NCBI GenBank assembly: GCA_037974665.1
Contig: CM075769.1
Coordinates: forward strand, 23,834,139 to 23,898,138
Direction: 5' to 3'
DNA from: Ehretia macrophylla
Taxonomy: Eukaryota; Streptophyta; Magnoliopsida; Boraginales; Ehretiaceae
DNA: 64,000 bases
The stretch's first letter is position 1, and each line of letters opens with the position of its first letter. The position numbers and the translations under genes were made by a program. Shown here in pieces: positions 46,875 through 59,203 of the stretch. The notes under the pieces are model-generated. The model saw only the letters and a program-made list of their open reading frames with translations. It searched no databases and was not told the DNA's origin.

Positions 46875-47150
46875 CGTACTAATCAAAGAGTTAGCACAGG
46901 TTATAGCACACAAACAGATTATATACAACTTTTAACACATAAACAACAAACTCATATAAAGCACATAGATCACATAAGTTTCAATCACATAAGCAAATTG
47001 ATCACATAATCACATAAGCACTTAAATCACATAATCATTTAATCATTTAATCATACCAATACATATTTCACTTTTCTTTCTTTTCATACATATTTCATGC
47101 TAAGACCTTTACCCACATTCCGAGAATACCCCGGCTGACAACTAACATGC
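46875..47150 (-). other. Element E leader
   Basis: Non-coding leader between primer site and gag. It repeats TTATGTGATT-like words every 8-14 bases (46935-47060). Similar words occur in the leaders of A, C and, weakly, D. Confidence 0.6.
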
Positions 47151-47162
47151 GCACTGATACCA
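47151..47162 (-). other. Element E primer-binding site (tRNA-Met type)
   Basis: TGGTATCAGTGC in the sense direction, one mismatch from the tRNA-Met site TGGTATCAGAGC, six bases from the LTR. Confidence 0.88.
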
Positions 47163-47566
47163 CTTAAATGTCACGCCCCAACTCGACCCCTCCTACGATC
47201 AGTCAGGACGCAACGGAATTTCGACAGTATAACGACAGTAAATAGGATACCGAGGTTCTAAACCAACCTCATTAAACATCAAACATCCAACAACTCCTCA
47301 ATTCAAACAACAACATACAACACAACCATATTATACAATAAACCATCCTCGTTATACGCCTCCGTTCCAACATAACATACAATACCTCAACCTTATCATA
47401 CATTTCAAAAATAAGTTGAGACACAACTACAACTTAACCATAGACAAAAGAAAGCCACTAAGTTAACATCGTTTGGATCATCATCTTTCAACATCTATTA
47501 CAATAAGAACCATAAAGCATATAAAAGTCTATTAAGCTAATATACATGACACTAAACAACATATAA

Positions 47567-47658
47567 TCATGGATAAGACTCAGGAACATATGACTCGTCC
47601 ACGTAAGGCACATTTTTCTCCTCATGAGGCACGTACCCGTAATCCGGCTCTGCAACAC
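47567..47658 (-). other. Conserved short reading frame in element E 5' LTR
   Basis: Same frame as at 40135-40226, with small changes in the Glu-rich part (VPHEEKNV) but the same stop. Confidence 0.4.
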
Positions 47659-49033
47659 CTGTAAGCATGCAATAATAGAGAGTGAGCTTATATACATAAG
47701 CCCAGTGAGGATCCGATAGATCTCGACAGTATTCACTACGCTCCTTGGATTTAGTCCTTTGAGCAAGTAAACACACAACAACATAAATAATGCTATCATC
47801 ACATAACTATATAACCAATCGATAAATGATACTCTATTTGGTGTAGCTCCAAACGCCATCACGATCTCAACCGTTCTTCTTATAACTCCCCATTACTCAC
47901 GCACCCGAGGTACCTCACTAGCCCCTCCCTCCATGACACCTTCGTCATGCGAGCTGGGGGTAGCCTATGGCAGTCATGCCGTTATCAACCCGACAGCCCA
48001 ACGCTGCCCGAGAGGTAGCACACACATACCAAGACTCCATAATCATCAATCATCAATCAATCATCAATCAATCAATTGGGAGATTAGCAATGAAAGTGCC
48101 CGATTCCCGAACTCAATAATAATCAATCAATAACATCAATATAACATCAATATTTAATTAAACAACAAACAACGAAGTTAGATGACAAAGTAGGCCATCT
48201 AACCGAACATGCATAATAAACATAATTAAACTCTAAATTACTCATCAACAACTCACCATTCAACACTCGAACACTACCCAACCATCTAAAGGCATCGTTC
48301 AAGAAATTAAAGAATGACAACCTAAACTTCTAAAATTCATAACTTACAATCTACAAATCCAAACATTGCCAAATCAGTTTCTATCACTCACCCATTCAAC
48401 CTACTATATTAGCCCTCTCAGAAATCCACCATAACACCTCCAAATCATGCCCGATAACCCTAAAACCCTAGGATGTCATGGCTGGATTTTCTGGATTTTC
48501 ACACGAACAATGTAATCAAAAATTCGGCATTACAACAGCGCTAACACGTAATTATCAAGTATTTAGAAATCGACGGCAATCGATTTCGATCAACACAACT
48601 CATTTAATTCAACTTTGAACATTTTAATCAAAATTAAATACCCGGAAAATAAAAATTATACTACATCCGACAGAAATTCGTAGTATTAGCATATAACGAT
48701 CCCTAGCATGCAAGGAGCAATAATCTATCATCAGATTTCAATTCTAATGGTTAAATTTTCATTTATGAGCAAAAGTATAAAAATGACATTTTGAGATCTA
48801 GAATTTTTCTCTCACCTATGATGCGATACAAGCCCAGGAATGCGTGCTATGCATGCCCAACAAGCAGAATCCAAGTCGGTGCGAAGTTCTACGGATAAAA
48901 ACCAAGTTTTTCTTTGAAAAATTGGATTGAAAAGCTTTGAAAATCTCTTTCTTTTTCTCTCTTCTTTCTCTCGGCCTTGTGTGTGTTTGTGGTGGTGTTT
49001 TGTGTTGTGTTGAGTGTGTGTTGATGACATTAG

Positions 49034-49041
49034 CTTATAAG
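49034..49041 (-). promoter_or_regulatory. Candidate TATA box of element E
   Basis: CTTATAAG lies upstream of an ACACAC-rich stretch that precedes the candidate first exon. A related CATATAAG occurs at the same place in the solo LTR at 23658 (near 24214). No start site is shown by the sequence. Confidence 0.35.
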
Positions 49042-49587
49042 GTCAATAATTTAATAAAGTCAAAGTTAATTTAAATTGATATTTTTGTGTTTTCTTGACT
49101 TTAAACTGATTTTATTGCTCACCAAGGCTCAAAATAATTATGCAACCCCCAAGATATCTCAAGTGGATTATTTTTAGGTGACAAGAAGTTTTACAATCAA
49201 ACAATTTCACCCGAGTCGGCTTAAAACTCGATTTTCACAAAAGTCGGTGTAAAAACCCTAATAAATTCTTAAGCCGATTTTAAAACCGTTTTCATCAAAC
49301 ACAGGTCTATTAAAGTCCATTGACTAGGTCTAGAAGGGTTAAAAAGACCAGTTTCAAAATTTTAGCGGACGTGTTTCGAAAACACTATTCACTAAAAATC
49401 GACGATAAAATTTCTGACTCCGTTTTTGATGAAAATTTCATGAATGCACATTTAGCACGTATTAGGAGTATTGACATCAAAATTATAACTTTCTAGGTCC
49501 TATAGCACATAAACAGATCATATGCACGCAAAACGAGGTATAGCACGTAAAACGAGATAAGCAGAAAAAGTGGGGTTTCACAGTGTT

Positions 49588-50674
49588 GATATAGACTCAT
49601 GCCTAACAATTCGTAAAGACATTTTCATATAATTTTTCCCTTCCTTTTTAAGAAAAACTTTTCAACTTGCCCAGCTCCGAAGATTCTCATCTTCTTGACC
49701 ATCTACTCCATTCATTGTATACTATTCATACCCTATGGGATTTGTTTCTTCATGTATGATACAAATTTCAATATGTTTCCAAATGTCTATTTAAACATAG
49801 ATAACTACTTTGATATAATCTTTGGGATCCATCACTCGATTATCAGAGTCAGTTTCCTAGAAAACTCTCTGAAGTAGTTATCTAGGAATCTAGAATCCTA
49901 CCACTATAACATAGTTCTATCTATGTATAATAACTGTATTACTATTTATCTACAACTTTGATGCGTGGGTAATCTAAAACTCTTAGTTTTAGAACTACAT
50001 CTAAATTAGGTTATTAGAAGATTCATATAATGTACCTCCAAGTACTTAGCTTAGACACTACATCGTATTCTCTATTCCTTGGTATTGTAGAATATTCCTT
50101 ACATTGTACCCTTTGGATAACCTATGCAATAGTATGTATCAGATCTTGGTTTCCTATTTCTTAGCATAGATATTCAGTACATAGGCTGGACAACCCCTAA
50201 AATGCCCTTTGTACCAAAACTAGGTTTGGGCCTTCTCTATAGTACTAGGGTGCCCTAAGTCCTGATTTAAATAGAACCGAGATCAATATACATAATCTTT
50301 TATTTCACTTGCATATTCCAAAACAATATTAACAAAGATTCACGAGATACCCATAGATCTTACTATATTCGATAGAATAAAATTGCTCCTCTCGGACACA
50401 CCATTTTACTTTTGTAAACCCGGCGTTGTCACTTGAGTAACAATCAAGTAGTCCTTGAGCTTATCTTAGATATATACACTTTGATGATCAATTTCAAGTG
50501 CTATGATTCACATACTTAATTGTTGTTCCATTTAAGCCTAAAATACTCAGACTTGTGCCATAAATTCAAACCACTAATGATCATTGATGTGACTATATTT
50601 GCAGCACTAAAACCATTGTATTTGTACTATATTTGCATCATAACTTAGGAATAAATGCAACACTTATAGACTTT
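49588..50674. other. Unclassified stretch (right of element E)
   Basis: Continues the sequence interrupted by element E. AT-rich, no frame of note, no recognisable domain; possibly old LTR or copia debris. Confidence 0.3.
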
Positions 50675-52391
50675 TGATGCAATGTAGGATGATACCGAAA
50701 AGTGAAAAATAAGACCCAAAAGATCCAAATTGCAAGTCAAGAAGTTAAGAATGGGGAAACATGGGAACTGGTAGAAGAATGAAGTTCATAGAGAAGAAAT
50801 TTGGCTGAGACTAACACGAAATCGGATTCTGAACATTGACCTGGATGATTTCATATAGTGACCTATGTCCGTTTTTTACAAATCATACCACTTTTTTTGG
50901 GTAGAAATGACCTTCTGAGCAAAACGAAGGCTTTGCCTACGTGTGATGAGATTTTAGCCAAATTCCATTATTTGGAAGGTCAAAATAGTAAAAAATGCCC
51001 GAAAACGCCTCGGTCAATGCCCCGGTCAAAGTCAAAATTACGGGTCAATAAAATCAGCAAGGGAAGTTCGAGCGCTCTGCATAGTAGCTTCCACCATCTT
51101 CCAGAAACAACAAGTGTCGCGTTTTCGGTGAACCAGCAGAGGCGCGCTCGAGCGCACCCCATAGGGCGCTCGAACGCACTACCTTGATTTTTCCACAAGC
51201 TTTTAGAATGCCACGTGTCAAACAGCTAGCGAATGGAGCAGAGGCATGCTCGAGCGCCCCTCAGATTTCTTGGCCTATAAATACCCCCTTCCCCGGTCCA
51301 AATTAGATATAATTTAGTTTTTTAATTACTGTTTTAATTAATTATTTAGTTAATTTAATTAGTTTTAATTTTATTTTTAATTAATTAGTTAGATTAATTT
51401 AGTAGTAATTGTAGAATACATGGGAAGTTTTGCCCGAATAGCTTTTAATAGAAAAGCTCTTATTCAGGGAAGTTCTGCCCAAATAGCTCTTATTTAGGAA
51501 AATTTCTGCTCGAATAGCTATTTTGTGTCGGACCTCTGCTCAAATTCTTGGAATCAGAAATACGAAGTCGTTATATCAGGGGAGCCTTTCGTGACTCTCT
51601 TATTTGTACTACTTGTATTTATTATTATGTTTGAGTAGAGCTATTAACTAGGGGAAGATATTATAAAAGACAGTCTTTTAATATATGGTCTCGGATTCAA
51701 TTTATTTAATTCAATTGCAATACATGGTTTGCTTTAATTCAGTGTTGTCTTTCATACGTAATGTTTTTTAGTAGCAGTTATGATTGCTTTACTTTCATGC
51801 CATATATCCATGTTTTAATAGTGAATCTATAGGTTGTACCATAGATTCTATGAGACTATAGGTTGTACCATAGTTTCTATCTAAGTTGGAGTTGTTGATT
51901 ACTTAGTTAAAACAAACCTTTTACACTAGGTTACAAGGACATATCCATACTATGGCTCAACGCTCGTAGATGGAACGACACCTATAACAGACAGAGTAAT
52001 CGGGACTTTAATCAGACTAAGGTAATTGACTAGGTTAATGTTTGTAGCTTAACCCTTGCATAGAATTAGAATCCTGGATGCCGAGCCTATATTGACTGCC
52101 TCATTGCATGTCCATCCCCCTAGATTCCTAACCTTCGTATTCCACTTTTATTTAGTTAGTTTAGTTTAGTTGTAATTTAATTTACATTCTCACACGTTAC
52201 TCAAACGCCCTATCAAACTGTCACTTACCGTTTTAACACTTTCGCACACTATTTCACTAACTAACTAACGAGCTTACCTGTGGATACGATTCTGCACTAA
52301 TAGCACACTATACTACAAAATCCGTGCACTTGCGGGTTTTTAACTTGGTTATATTTTACATGCGTTTTAGACGCACCACCAAATCGCATCA
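50675..52391 (+). repeat. Element F 5' LTR
   Basis: 1717 bp, bounded by the inverted ends TGATGC and GCATCA and followed after six bases by the primer site. It holds repeated GCTCGAGCGC words (51069-51264) followed by a TATA-like CTATAAATACC near 51274. No second copy is in the window, so the boundaries rest on the ends and primer site. A 109-codon frame at 50858-51187 is treated as chance. Confidence 0.75.
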
Positions 52392-52397
52392 AGTTTT

Positions 52398-52415
52398 TGG
52401 CTCTATTGCCGAGGA
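52398..52415 (+). other. Element F primer-binding site (tRNA-Asp type)
   Basis: TGGCTCTATTGCCGAGGA resembles the Athila primer site TGGCGCCGTTGCCGGGGA with three mismatches. Confidence 0.75.
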
Positions 52416-52685
52416 AACACGGCCTAGTTTAGTTCTTGAAATATCTGTGAAATTGTTTAAAGTATTGTAATTATTTTCTATATTGTCTATATTCATTTTA
52501 GACTGTATAAATTATATTATTGTTTGTATAGTATATTAGTTGCATATATCTTGTAGTTTCATTTCATATTTAAGTTTATAAAACTTATATATTATTTGTA
52601 TTATATTTGCACATAAACTGTTTATATTATGTACTTGGCTTATTTTCTGTAGTTACTTACTGCACTTAGCTATATAATATTTTGT

Positions 52686-54725
52686 ATGCACAGGCATCGT
52701 TCCTTGAACCCGGAACTCGCCCCGTTAAGTCTTAAGTCCCAGAAAACTCCGCGAAGGAGAGTCCAAGTCCCGATGGCGGAGCAAGAAGGAAATGTACAAA
52801 ACCTTTCGTCTCTTCTTATAGCTCAACCCGTCAATCGACCCGTTGACCCACAAATGACTATTCGTCAACATTTTTCTCCGGGCGATTACAATTCTGAATT
52901 TTCCATAGCCCCACCGACTCTTGGCAATGTCAACTTTGAGCTTAAGACAGGGACCATTTCGATGCTTCATTCCTTTTACGAGAAAAACAACGAAAGCCCT
53001 CACGCTTACATCATACAATTCTTGGAGGCATGTTGTAACGCCCCGAAACCAACATTCCCACGCCTGCAGGATACTCCTTGGCCTTAACAGTCCAAGCGAG
53101 CACCGAGGCCATGAAGAGTAGGCCTGGTAACACACTATGCACGAATTATCCGCTTTGGAGCCTATACTCCTCACGATTTTGTCACCTCTCAGCCACTGCC
53201 AGGAAAATGCGCGTGCACGAATATACGAGTGAACTCTATATATTCAACGCCCCAGACTCGTAACCTTCCGATGTAGGATGGGGTCACTACATCCACCCCC
53301 CCTTAAGGAGGCCCAGCGCCCTCGAGGGGTACTGTCGCAAAGGAAGGCCCGCTCTGATACCATTTTGTAACGCCCCGAAACCAACACTCCTATGCCTGCA
53401 TGATACTCCCTGGCCTTAACGGTCCAAGTGAGCATCGAGGCCATGGCGAGTAGGCCCGAAAATGCACTATGCACGAATTGTCCGCTTTGGAGCCCATACT
53501 CCTCACGGTTTTATTGCCTCCCAGCCACTGCCAGGAAAATGCGCATGCACGAATATACAAGCGAACTCTATATATTCAGTGGCCCAGACTCGTAACCTTC
53601 CGATGTGGGATGGGGTCACCACACATGTTCTATGCTTCACATCCCTAACGTGAGCCGTGAGAGTATTCAACTGCGTCTTTTTCCATTTTCCTCAAAAGAC
53701 AAAGCCAAACAGTGGCTAAATCATTTGAACGCAAGGGTTATTACATCTTGGGGAGAACTTATTTGGAAATTCTTACATAGGTTCTTTCCAATGGCCAAGA
53801 CCACTACATTGCGAACAGACATCATGTCATTCGTTCTGTCGGACTTAGAACCCTTTCATGAATCATGGGAAAGATTTAATGATCTTAAGAATCAGTGTCA
53901 CCACCATGGGTTTGCACGTCACGAACTCTTGTATTACTTCTTTAAAGGTCTTACACCTCAGCAGAAAATGATGGTAAATGCAATGAGCAATGAAGGTTTT
54001 TATAACCTCACAGCGGACGAAGCTTGGAGTAGAATAGAGAATATAGCTGAAGATTCTCTTCAGAAAACAGCTATAGATAAAAAAAACTAAGAGTACCCAC
54101 AACCTCCAAAAGAGGGCATTGTTCGAGGTTAACTCCAATTCCCAATTGACTAATAAAGTAGATGCCCTAGCCCAGCAAGTATAAAAATTCATTTATCTAG
54201 GGTCTACTTCTTCACAAGCTCCTCAGATCACGAAAGTATATGTCGTATGTTCTACAATAGATCACTCTACTCTGGACTGTCCAATCGGTTCACAATTTCC
54301 TGAGTTCATGCAAGAATAAGTCTATGCCACTTAAGGATATACAAAGAATTATGATCCTTACTCTAACACGTATAATCCTAGCTGGCAAGACAATCCTGCA
54401 TTCTTATGGCGACAAAGGAATCAAGAGCTTCAATTTCCTCAACAATAATATCAGAAACAACAACGAAATTTTGAGCCTCGATTCCTACAACAGCCATATC
54501 AAAGGCCACAAAATTCCAACCCTCCTAGTTTTTACCAAGTCCAGAATGATTTGTTCAGAACACAACGGAATAATTTTTCCGCTCTTCCTCCTGTACATTT
54601 ATCATCTGATGACAAGTTTGATAAACTCTTACAAGTGGCCCAAGTTCAGCAACAGTCTATCGCTAAACTTGAAGGACAAATCGGGCAGTTGGCCCAAAAC
54701 ATAAGCAGGAGAGATGAGGGTAAAC
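52686..54725 (+). pseudogene. Element F gag (Athila type), split by a TRIM
   Basis: The first part (52686-53033) carries the Athila gag lead-in with NFELKTGTISMLHSF. After the TRIM the core continues: IQLRLFPFSSKDKAKQWLNH, WKFLHRFFPMAKTTTLRTDI and ESWERFNDLKNQCHHHGF, which match Athila/Tat gag proteins closely. From about 54090 to 54725 gag-like sequence (Gln/Asn-rich) continues in worn form. It would form the particle shell. Fossil with several interruptions. Confidence 0.85.
53034..53623 (-). mobile_element. TRIM (terminal-repeat retrotransposon in miniature)
   Basis: 590 bp with two 258-bp LTRs (53034-53291 and 53366-53623) and a 74-bp interior, flanked by target duplication CATGT (53029-53033 and 53624-53628). 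On the minus strand the interior has a tRNA-Met primer site (TGGTATCAGAGC near 53352-53363) and a purine tract (CCTTAAGGGGGGG near 53295-53307). The LTR starts with a CCCACATCGG-type promoter word known from plant TRIMs. No coding capacity. The LTRs differ by roughly a tenth by eye, so it is old. It lies within element F gag. Confidence 0.93.
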
Positions 54726-57700
54726 TGTAACGCCCCAATCTCTCACGAGACCGAAGGCTCTAAAAACCAAGCTATTCTCAACCCAATTCCAACCCGGTCT
54801 CAAAATTTTAAAGAAAACGGACAGAGTCTCCTCTGTGCCGTGGACATTCTGAAAACCTGTAAACATTCAAATAAGATATAGAACAACACTAAAGCCATTT
54901 CCAAAATAAAAATCCCAACTTTAAGGTCATCCGAGCCTTAAAACATGCAAACAGTTTAGATACACACAAGCATACATTCATAACTTAACTTCTTTACAAA
55001 ATCGCTTATTATGCCACTCCATGATAGCTTTTAAGCATTCTTAGAAATTGAAAATAACCCGTCATTCACTCCCAACATGCAAAGAAGCTAAAAGCAGAAA
55101 TATAAGTTATTACATGCGATAGTTCATATCTCCTATTACAATCAACTGGCATTCAACTTACAATTACTCAAACATATACATAAGCACTTAGGCTACAAAA
55201 TAGAACATAAGGTAGAGCAAACAAGATCTCCACATAATAGCAAGAACCATAAATCCACCTCACGCAAGTATCACACAGCAACTAAGGCAACTCCTCCTCC
55301 AATTGTTCATCCTGAAATATGTTAGCGAGGTATGAGCAACCACAATTGCCCAGTGAGAGATAAGGACTACCCGGGATGTGCAATGCAACAGTTATAACAA
55401 TTAAACAAGAAGACAAGTAAAGTACATTTGCAACAGTAGATAACCACACATTTCAAAGGATACAATACACTTAACCCCAACACTCCAGAATACTCTTGTC
55501 TTTGATCACGAACCACGATCCACGAACCACGATCAATATGTCGGCAAATCCCCAATCACTCTAGTGGGTATACTCCGGATATACCCCGATAATCCTACGA
55601 CTCAACACCCCCTGGCAATCTCCGGACTAGGCGAGTGAGGGACTAGGGCACGGAGATCGAATATCCACTGGCAAGCCCGCTGCCGCCCAGCCGATATTCA
55701 ATACAACCGCCCCTGACACTGTGGTTGTGCAACCACTATGCAATGCACTTAAATCCAATGACAGTATAACAAGAATATAGGGCAATAACACATAGGAGGG
55801 ACAACAAAGTAGGTTATCCTCGAAAACAATTAAGATATAAAAAGAATATATAACTCAAGCAATTATCTTAAGTCATACAATTTATTAAAGAGAAAATGAA
55901 CCAAAATGCACAAAAGGATGAAAATCCCTTACCTTTACCAAGCTCCAAGATGCAAGAATTGGCTTCACTCTCAAACATTTTGGATAGTCAACTGAAGCAT
56001 TCTTGTGGCTATAAAACATTTCATAACCTCCTAGATGGCATTAACTATATTAATATTTTACAAGTAACCTTTATAACAAGCTCAATCAAATACCCTTTTT
56101 TTTGTAACAACCATTAATAATCCAATAATTCACATATAAATAGCAATTAACTTGTAGGCAATTAAACTTACAATTTCAATCCATTAATTTCAAGAGTTAA
56201 GCAAGTGGAAATATTACATAGCATGATCCTGAAATAAGTAATCTAAGTTAGAAGCTTCTCACTAGCAAACTTAGGGTTAAAAGTAAAAGGATGACTTAAC
56301 AACTCAAGAAGGGAATGTTTCAACTAGAATATTAAAGTTATGTGCATTTAAGTTAAAACATAGTTAACCCAAGTTAACATAATACCATACATTGTTTATG
56401 ATTTTCTTCATTCTAGATTAGATAATAACTTACATGTGAAACTAGTTCAACTCCACCTAATAATAGACTAGCAATTAACTCAATTTAAGGAATCCTCTTA
56501 AGAGTTTATAGCTAAAATAAGACAAGTTCCATTAATTGTTCAATAATACATTCATTAACATCAACTTCCAAACATTTACTTCCTAAAAGACTTCTAAATC
56601 ATACATTCTCTTACTTTCCAATGATTATTAGTTAGTGCATAATATTTAACTCAACCAACATTCCAGCTCTTAGTTAGCTAACTATTAAAGAAATAAGCAT
56701 TTCACTTAAGACTTTATAACTGATAACAAACCATCCTAATCATATCATTATCTAGCTCAGCAAACTTTAATATAACTTATAACTCATTTTTTCATAAGTA
56801 AGACACGGGATACGGAGCCTATCTATCAATAACTTCAACATTAACTTGACAGCAATTTAAAATAAGAACAATTTCATCTCACTTTCATAGCAAACTTAAG
56901 TTAAAGATAACATTTAACAAGCCAATAAATAACTACTTCACAATTAACTTACATTCTAACTAAACCCCTACACAATTAAACTAACTATTCAATTTAAAAT
57001 TAAATCATAAGCTTAAAGAATAGATGCTACACCAAAACACTTGTCTTCATTTCCAATCAAATTAGCATTCAAGATAAACAATAGATCTGAATCACATTCA
57101 TTTATAACTAAACAATTATTTTCATGTAGGTAGTATGACATTCAAGCTATAGTTAACCTCTACATGACTTAATAAAAATGAGTTCACATTTTAGCAAGAT
57201 GGGTAAAAGGGCAAGGGAAAAGGCAGTTGCATTCCATACTAACTCATGATTTCTATTTACTCATTCAATCTCAATTATATCACAATTTACATAATTATAA
57301 GAGCTCCATTACGCTACTAATCATCCAAGAACACTACACAATAAAGTCTTGATCAAAGATAACCACTTAGAGTTGAAATATATCATCACTTTTAGCAAAA
57401 TAACAATGAAATTCAGATTCTCGCGCAATAGGACAATTCTGACACATCTCACCAAAATGATCATAACTTATTCTAGAAAATTCTAATTAATGCACCATAA
57501 AAAGCATTAGAAACTAGACTCGTAAGGCTTTCTAACGGTATATAATTCAACCCCTAATCCTTCTCCAATTAATACAGTTTTAAACTCGAAATTGCCTTAG
57601 TTTTGCTGAAAAAATATGGACAGCCATGGTTGAACACACACACATGTGCACACATGAATTTTGCTTGGTTCCCTTACATTCCTAGCTATTTTTAAACATT

Positions 57701-59198
57701 ATTCAAGCATATATAACTGTTGCACACTTCATTAAGCATTTTTATCAAACATCTAGTCTACACATGTCCAAAGATAGCAAATTAACAACTACAACAAATA
57801 TAACAATAACAATAGAAGCAATTTTATATAACAATTAAGCAAATTACAAAGGGCATATTCAAGATTCACATAGAACTATACCAAAAGCTCCAAAACATCT
57901 TGAAAACACATTTAAACACACAAGGATTCATGTCAAGGTCTTAGAAGCGTGAGACAATCGAATTTGTACTTAAACCCCTTTGTTGTTCAATTTGTTTTCC
58001 TTCCAAACTCATGTTATGGTTCTAGATTAGCAAGCGACCTATACCATGCTTCTAGTTAACCCCTTAGGCACCTTTAGGACCCTCGAAATCACGCGAACAC
58101 CCGCATTTAGCCCAAAAGCCCCAAATTTTCTCTTTTGACTTTGTACTACACGTACCTCAACTGGGACTCAAATAGGAGCTAGCGAAGCTTAGTTAGGTCC
58201 TAAATAGTCTAGGATTACTAAATGTGGAGGCCAATTCAACCTGGATTCGCGATAATCCCGAAATCCCTTTCTAAAAGTTGGCTATTTCCTTCTTTTACTA
58301 GGTTATGAGCAATTAAACCCTACGGGGCCTTTACATTACTTTCATTAACATCTAAAGCACCTATTAGAATCATTAATTCAAGTTATAATGTCCGATTTCA
58401 CAAAACCCTAACATTCCCATCACTATTCATGCCAAATATCCAACGAGCAATTTAAACCGATTAAATTACGAAACAATAGCATAAATTAGGTCTCTACTAC
58501 TTATATATAACATACATAAGCATATTTGACCATTGCAATAGCATTTAAGAGCAAAACAAGAAATTCAATAAAGTTGTCACATTTCAAAAATGCAAAAATA
58601 GCATGCAAATCTCTCACCTATTCCGCGTAGGAGCTCCTAGGAGGCTAGTAAACACCCTAAACCACTTGTACCTAGCTTGGCTTGGCTTGGATTGAAGATT
58701 TGTTGAGCAAAAATCTCTCATTCTCCTCCTATGCTATTTTTGGATTTGCTACAGTATTTTCAGCTTTTCTTATTATTTTTTTTTTGTGTTTTGCTAACTT
58801 ATGAGCTTAGTGAGGTGTTGAGCATATATAAGTCTATATGTTTTATTTTAGTATGAGTATGTTGGTCAAAATATGAATTAAGCTAGCTTAAAGTGAGTCC
58901 TAAGTGCAATTTAAATGATAGCTAATCAAAACACATAGTTTTGTTACGTAACACTATTCATTAGTTTCAACAAATCATTTTCTAAACGGATGCTCCTATC
59001 GCTTTTAGCTCCAATGCACATTTTTCTCATTCCTAAAATAATTAATATGATTTAAGAAAAATGTTAATTTGAATTAATTAAGTGGTTGAAAAGCGTGATG
59101 AATAGTAACCATATAAGCAACAAACAATGCTTAGTAAAAATGTGCAAATAGTAGATGCAACAGTAAATAAATATACGGTGAAGTTCTCGGGCGTCACA
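54726..59198 (-). mobile_element. Giant solo LTR, element D family (4.47 kb)
   Basis: 4473 bp, plus-strand ends TGTAACGCCCC and TCTCGGGCGTCACA, flanked by TAAAC at 54721-54725 and 59199-59203. Both ends are homologous to the LTR at 10453 and, at the 3' part, to element D. In its sense it has a candidate donor near 58618, module H1 (55659-55699), an acceptor (TTTCAG near 55310-55315) and a frame EQLEEELP-stop. The middle (56100-57900) is AT-rich with no gene. It interrupts element F between gag and protease. Confidence 0.92.
55659..55699 (-). other. Structured module H1 in the 54726 LTR
   Basis: GAATATC (55659-55665) pairs perfectly with GATATTC (55693-55699) around GGCAAGCCCGCTGCCGCC (plus strand), the reverse complement of the core in element D. 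Confidence 0.6.
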
Positions 59199-59203
59199 TA
59201 AAC

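Larger units (their letters stand above)
39737..49582 (-). mobile_element. Element E: nearly whole Tekay/Del-like chromovirus (Ty3/gypsy)
   Basis: 9846 bp on the minus strand, flanked by target duplication GTGTT (39732-39736 and 49583-49587). LTRs of about 2.41 kb flank a tRNA-Met-type primer site, gag with two zinc knuckles, protease, RT, RNase H, integrase and a chromodomain, in the order of Ty3/gypsy chromoviruses. The large LTRs, primer and chromodomain fit the Tekay/Del clade. The LTRs differ at about 30 places by eye (about 1.2%), so it is young, of the order of half to one million years. The coding part has about two interruptions, so it looks broken but only just. Confidence 0.95.
47169..49582 (-). 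repeat. Element E 5' LTR
   Basis: 2414 bp, nearly identical to 39737-42149. In the sense direction it should carry the promoter (TATA-like CTTATAAG at 49034-49041), a candidate 5' exon ending at a GGTGAG donor near 48812, module H1 and the acceptor near 47659. Confidence 0.95.

Noticed and set aside
48812-49030. 72-codon frame ending at the candidate donor in the E 5' LTR
   Set aside because: His/Lys-rich low-complexity start; its phase at the donor does not fit the conserved frame after the acceptor, and it is not kept in the sister LTRs.
52725-53174. 149-codon minus-strand frame
   Set aside because: Shadow of the Athila gag and TRIM sequence on the other strand.
53034-53623. Possible Cassandra-type TRIM with 5S rRNA
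   Set aside because: No 5S rRNA box or body is recognisable in the LTR.
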